From Microbacterium sp. CH12i (GTDB lineage Bacteria; Actinomycetota; Actinomycetes; Actinomycetales; Microbacteriaceae), in contig NZ_JHET01000010.1 of assembly GCF_000685355.1 (NCBI RefSeq), positions 186,001 to 250,000 of the forward strand: a DNA stretch of 64,000 bases, in the 5' to 3' direction. The first letter of the stretch is position 1; every line of letters starts with the position of its first letter. The notes beneath the pieces are model-generated. The model ran no database searches. It had not been told where the DNA came from and worked only from the letters and a program-made list of their open reading frames with translations. Shown piece by piece: positions 61,501 to 64,000 of this stretch. Position numbers and translations under genes: made by a program.

Positions 61501-64000
61501 TTGTCCGCAGCCTGGTAGGCGCGGACCTTGACGGCGCGCCACGGGCCGATGGGGTTCCCACTCCAGCGGCTGCCGACGGGCACCGTTTCACCGCGCATCA
61601 CGAGTGAGGCGGGTCCGACGGTGGCGTTCGCGCCAATGTTCGCCGCGGGCAGGATCACGCTGTGCGGCCCGAGGGTTGCGCCGGCCTCGAGGACGACGTT
61701 GTCAATGCTCATCACTCGATCATGGAACAAATGCGTCTGAACCACACATCCGCGGTTGACTGTGGCGCCGTCGCCGAGCGTGACGAGGTCGGGTTCTGGC
61801 AACCAGTAACTGTCGGTCCAGACACCTCGGCCGATCTTCGCGCCGAGCGTCCGCAACCAAATGGCGAGGGCCGGAGTTCCGGCAGCGGCGTTCGCGAACC
61901 ACGGTGCCGCGACCATCTCGGTGAACGTGTCCGAAACCTCAGTGCGCCAGACGAACGATGACCAGAGCGGATGCTCCCCCACCCGAATCCGTCCCACGAA
62001 CGCCCACTTCGCCGCCGTGGTCACCAGCGCCGCTACAGCACCCGCGAGCATGACGACAACTCCCGAGAGCACGACAGCGCCGATCACACCGGTCACATCG
62101 ATCAGCCACGCGAGAGTGAACAGCACTCCGACCCCGATCGCACAGCTCACGATGACGGGAAACAGGCGGCACAGCTCCCAGAGAGTACGCGCGATGCGTA
62201 GTCGCACCGGGGGGTTGTAGGTGCGCTCCTGATCGGCGTCGTTCACGATTCGACGCAGCCGCACAGCGGGCGAACCCAACCACGACGACCCGCGCTTGGA
62301 CTTCTCCGGAGCAACCGAGAGCACGGCGACAAGCCCATCCCTTGGCACGCGGTGCCCTGGACCGGCCATGCCGGAGTTTCCGATGAACGCACGCTTGCCG
62401 ATGCGCGCATGCGCGATGCGCATCCACCCGGATCGCAGTTCATATGTGGCGACGAGCGTGTCATCGGCGAGGAACGCGCCGTCGTCGATCGTCGTCATCG
62501 ACGGCAACAGCAGGACGGTGGATGCTTCTACACTGCGCCCGACCTCGGCACCCAGCATCCGCAACCATACGGGGGTGAACAGACTCGAGTAGATCGGGAA
62601 CAGGAAGGTACGCGCAGAGTCGAGCAGTCGCTCGATCGTCCACGCCTGCCACGCGACACGCCCGCGCACCGGATGCACGCCCTCGCTCAGCCCGATCGAG
62701 AGCAGCTTCACGATGAGAACGACCGCGCCGGCGAATGTGATTCCGACGGACAGCGTCGCGGGCACCAGCCAGGCGGTAACTCCAGGGATCGCATCCGCGA
62801 TCGCATCGGCGCCGCGGATGCCCTGCGCAAGAAGCGCCCCGCCTACCGCAAAAGAGACGAAGGGTAGAAGACCGAGGACGCCGAGGAGCCGGCATACGCC
62901 CACATCCACCTGCGCTTGTTCGGTGGCGCTTCGGACGCGAGCGGAGCGGATGTCCCGCCGACGCGCACCGCGGGAGATCCTGCCCAACGCTGGTGCGCGC
63001 GCACACGGCCGAATACTGCTGAGCCTGGTGCGATTTCCGCACCTCGGCCGATCTTCGCTCCAGGAGCGAGGGTGCTGCGTGCGCCGATGACGGCGTCGGC
63101 TCCGATCCGGATGCCACCGATGCGAACAGTGTCGCCATCGATCCAGTAGCCGGTGAGATCAACCTCCGGCTCGATGGACGCGCCCTCGGCGATGTTGAGC
63201 ATTCCGGTGACCGGAGGCAGCGTGTGCAGGTCGACGTGCGGGCCGATCTTCGCGCCGAGCGCACGGGCGTAGTACGTCACCCATGGTGCTCCGGCCAACC
63301 CCACCGGGTCGACCTGGTGGGCGATCTGCTCGGCAAGCCAGAGCCTCAGATGCACGCCGCCGCCGCGCGGGTAGTCACCAGGCAAGACACCCGCGAGCAG
63401 TACACGTGCGGCAACAGCGGAGAACGCCATCCGTCCAAACGGGGTCACGAAGATCGCGAGACCGAAGACCAGCGCCCACCCGGGCACCTGCGGAAGTATC
63501 TCGAACCCAGGGAAGAGTCGCAGAATCCACGACGCCGTCAGCAGCCACAGCGTCCAGCGGATGCCGGTGAGAATGAACAGCGGCACACCGGCGATGCTCT
63601 GCACCCACTGCATCAGCCGCGGAGTCGGACGAGGGATGCTGAAGGTGGTCTGCTGATGGTCCTCATCCGCTTCGGCTTCCACTGCGTTCGCCATCGGCCG
63701 CAGGCGCGGCAGATCGTAGACGTCGGCCATGGTGAATTCGGGCGCTCGCGTGCGGATGCGCGAGACCAACTGCGCCGCGGCGAGCGAACCACCACCCAGC
63801 TCGAAAAATCGGCGGTCTCGTCGGCCGGACGGATGCCGAGTACCGACTGCCACTGTTCTGCGAGCCAGGTGCTGGTACCGGTGAGAGTCGAGTCTGACTC
63901 ATCGGTGTCGGTGAGTGGCCACGGCAGAGCAGCCTTGTCGACCTTGCCGGATGTGCGCACGGGCAGATCGTCGACGACGGCGAGCAGCGGGATGAGCGGC
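61497..64000 (-). CDS. Pls/PosA-family non-ribosomal peptide synthetase, C-terminal part (runs off right edge), two frameshifts
   Basis: Membrane-bound synthetase related to poly-epsilon-lysine synthetase (TIGR02353-type terminal region). From the right edge: end of an adenylation domain (DDLPVRTSGKVDKAALP, motif A10), a carrier domain (FFELGGGSLAAAQLVSRI, with the phosphopantetheine Ser), then alternating pairs of membrane helices (LFILTGIRWTLWLLTASWIL; LLPFVSFAVGGALLAQGI; LSVGITFAGAVVLIVKLL; VIVSCAIGVGVLFTLAWL) and three left-handed beta-helix segments (e.g. IGADAVIGARSTLAPGAKIG; LGPHSVILPAANIGANATVG). Frame breaks: T-run equivalent of 63804-63808 (one short before FELGGGS) and about 62889 (one G short). 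The polymer made is not predictable without the full A domain. Confidence 0.87.

Overview
The window comes from a high-GC actinobacterium, most likely Microbacteriaceae and probably Microbacterium or a close relative. I infer this from overall base composition, frequent GCGGATGCC-type codon strings, GTG/TTG starts, likely leaderless genes with no Shine-Dalgarno (SD), DtxR/IdeR-type iron boxes, and gene families typical of that group (DIP1984, MmyB-type regulators, Pls/PosA peptide synthetase). No rRNA, CRISPR array or intact prophage is visible. One tRNA, tRNA-Arg(ACG), is present.

Layout. 1-4.6 kb: an EmrB-like efflux gene cut by the left edge, behind a leader peptide and an SD-sequestering hairpin; two small housekeeping genes; a strong promoter driving a cysteine-rich leaderless mini-ORF ahead of a winged-helix regulator; an AlkA-like glycosylase. 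4.6-9.3 kb: an iron-siderophore ABC importer divergent from a siderophore-interacting reductase, with two iron boxes between. 9.3-20.1 kb: transporter, peptidase, oxidoreductases, a LysR/flavoprotein pair, a cell-wall APF protein, TrmH. 20.4-23.1 kb: a MacB-like ABC exporter and its TetR gene, which is broken by a 22-nt poly-T. 23.1-29.5 kb: lipid-linked glycosylation genes (GT39, truncated Ppm1, GtrA, PAP2) plus a DUF347 protein, flanked by a response regulator and a histidine kinase. 30.0-32.2 kb: a lower-GC cassette of four tightly overlapping genes encoding an Ig-like membrane protein, a caspase-like protease and two small proteins, next to a KdpE remnant. 32.3-36.7 kb: a two-component system facing a ferric-reductase-like/FMN-bind/ApbE flavinylation operon. 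37-44.3 kb: phosphotransferase, SDRs, regulators, flotillin, an ABC-2 exporter. 44.4-48.5 kb: HrpB helicase and serine deaminase. 48.5-56.7 kb: a phenylpropanoid (eugenol/isoeugenol/vanillin-type) catabolic cluster with PucR regulator and exporter. 56.8-59.3 kb: a scrapyard with an IS3 relic, a Fic gene and gene fragments. 59.3-64 kb: tRNA-Arg, a phosphopantetheinyl transferase, an M1 peptidase and a Pls/PosA-family peptide synthetase running off the right edge.

Data-quality warning. About 17 otherwise intact genes carry apparent 1-2 base indels, nearly all one base short in a G, C, A or T run. This looks like homopolymer error in the assembly. Many coding entries therefore span two reading frames, and some long open frames (a 1010-codon carotenoid oxygenase/aldehyde dehydrogenase fusion, HrpB running into SdaA) are artefacts. 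Where this matters the entry says so.

Most interesting items: the caspase cassette at 30.06-32.21 kb; the translation attenuator before the efflux gene; the cysteine-rich leaderless mini-ORF(s); and the Pls synthetase with neighbouring PPTase and M1 peptidase.
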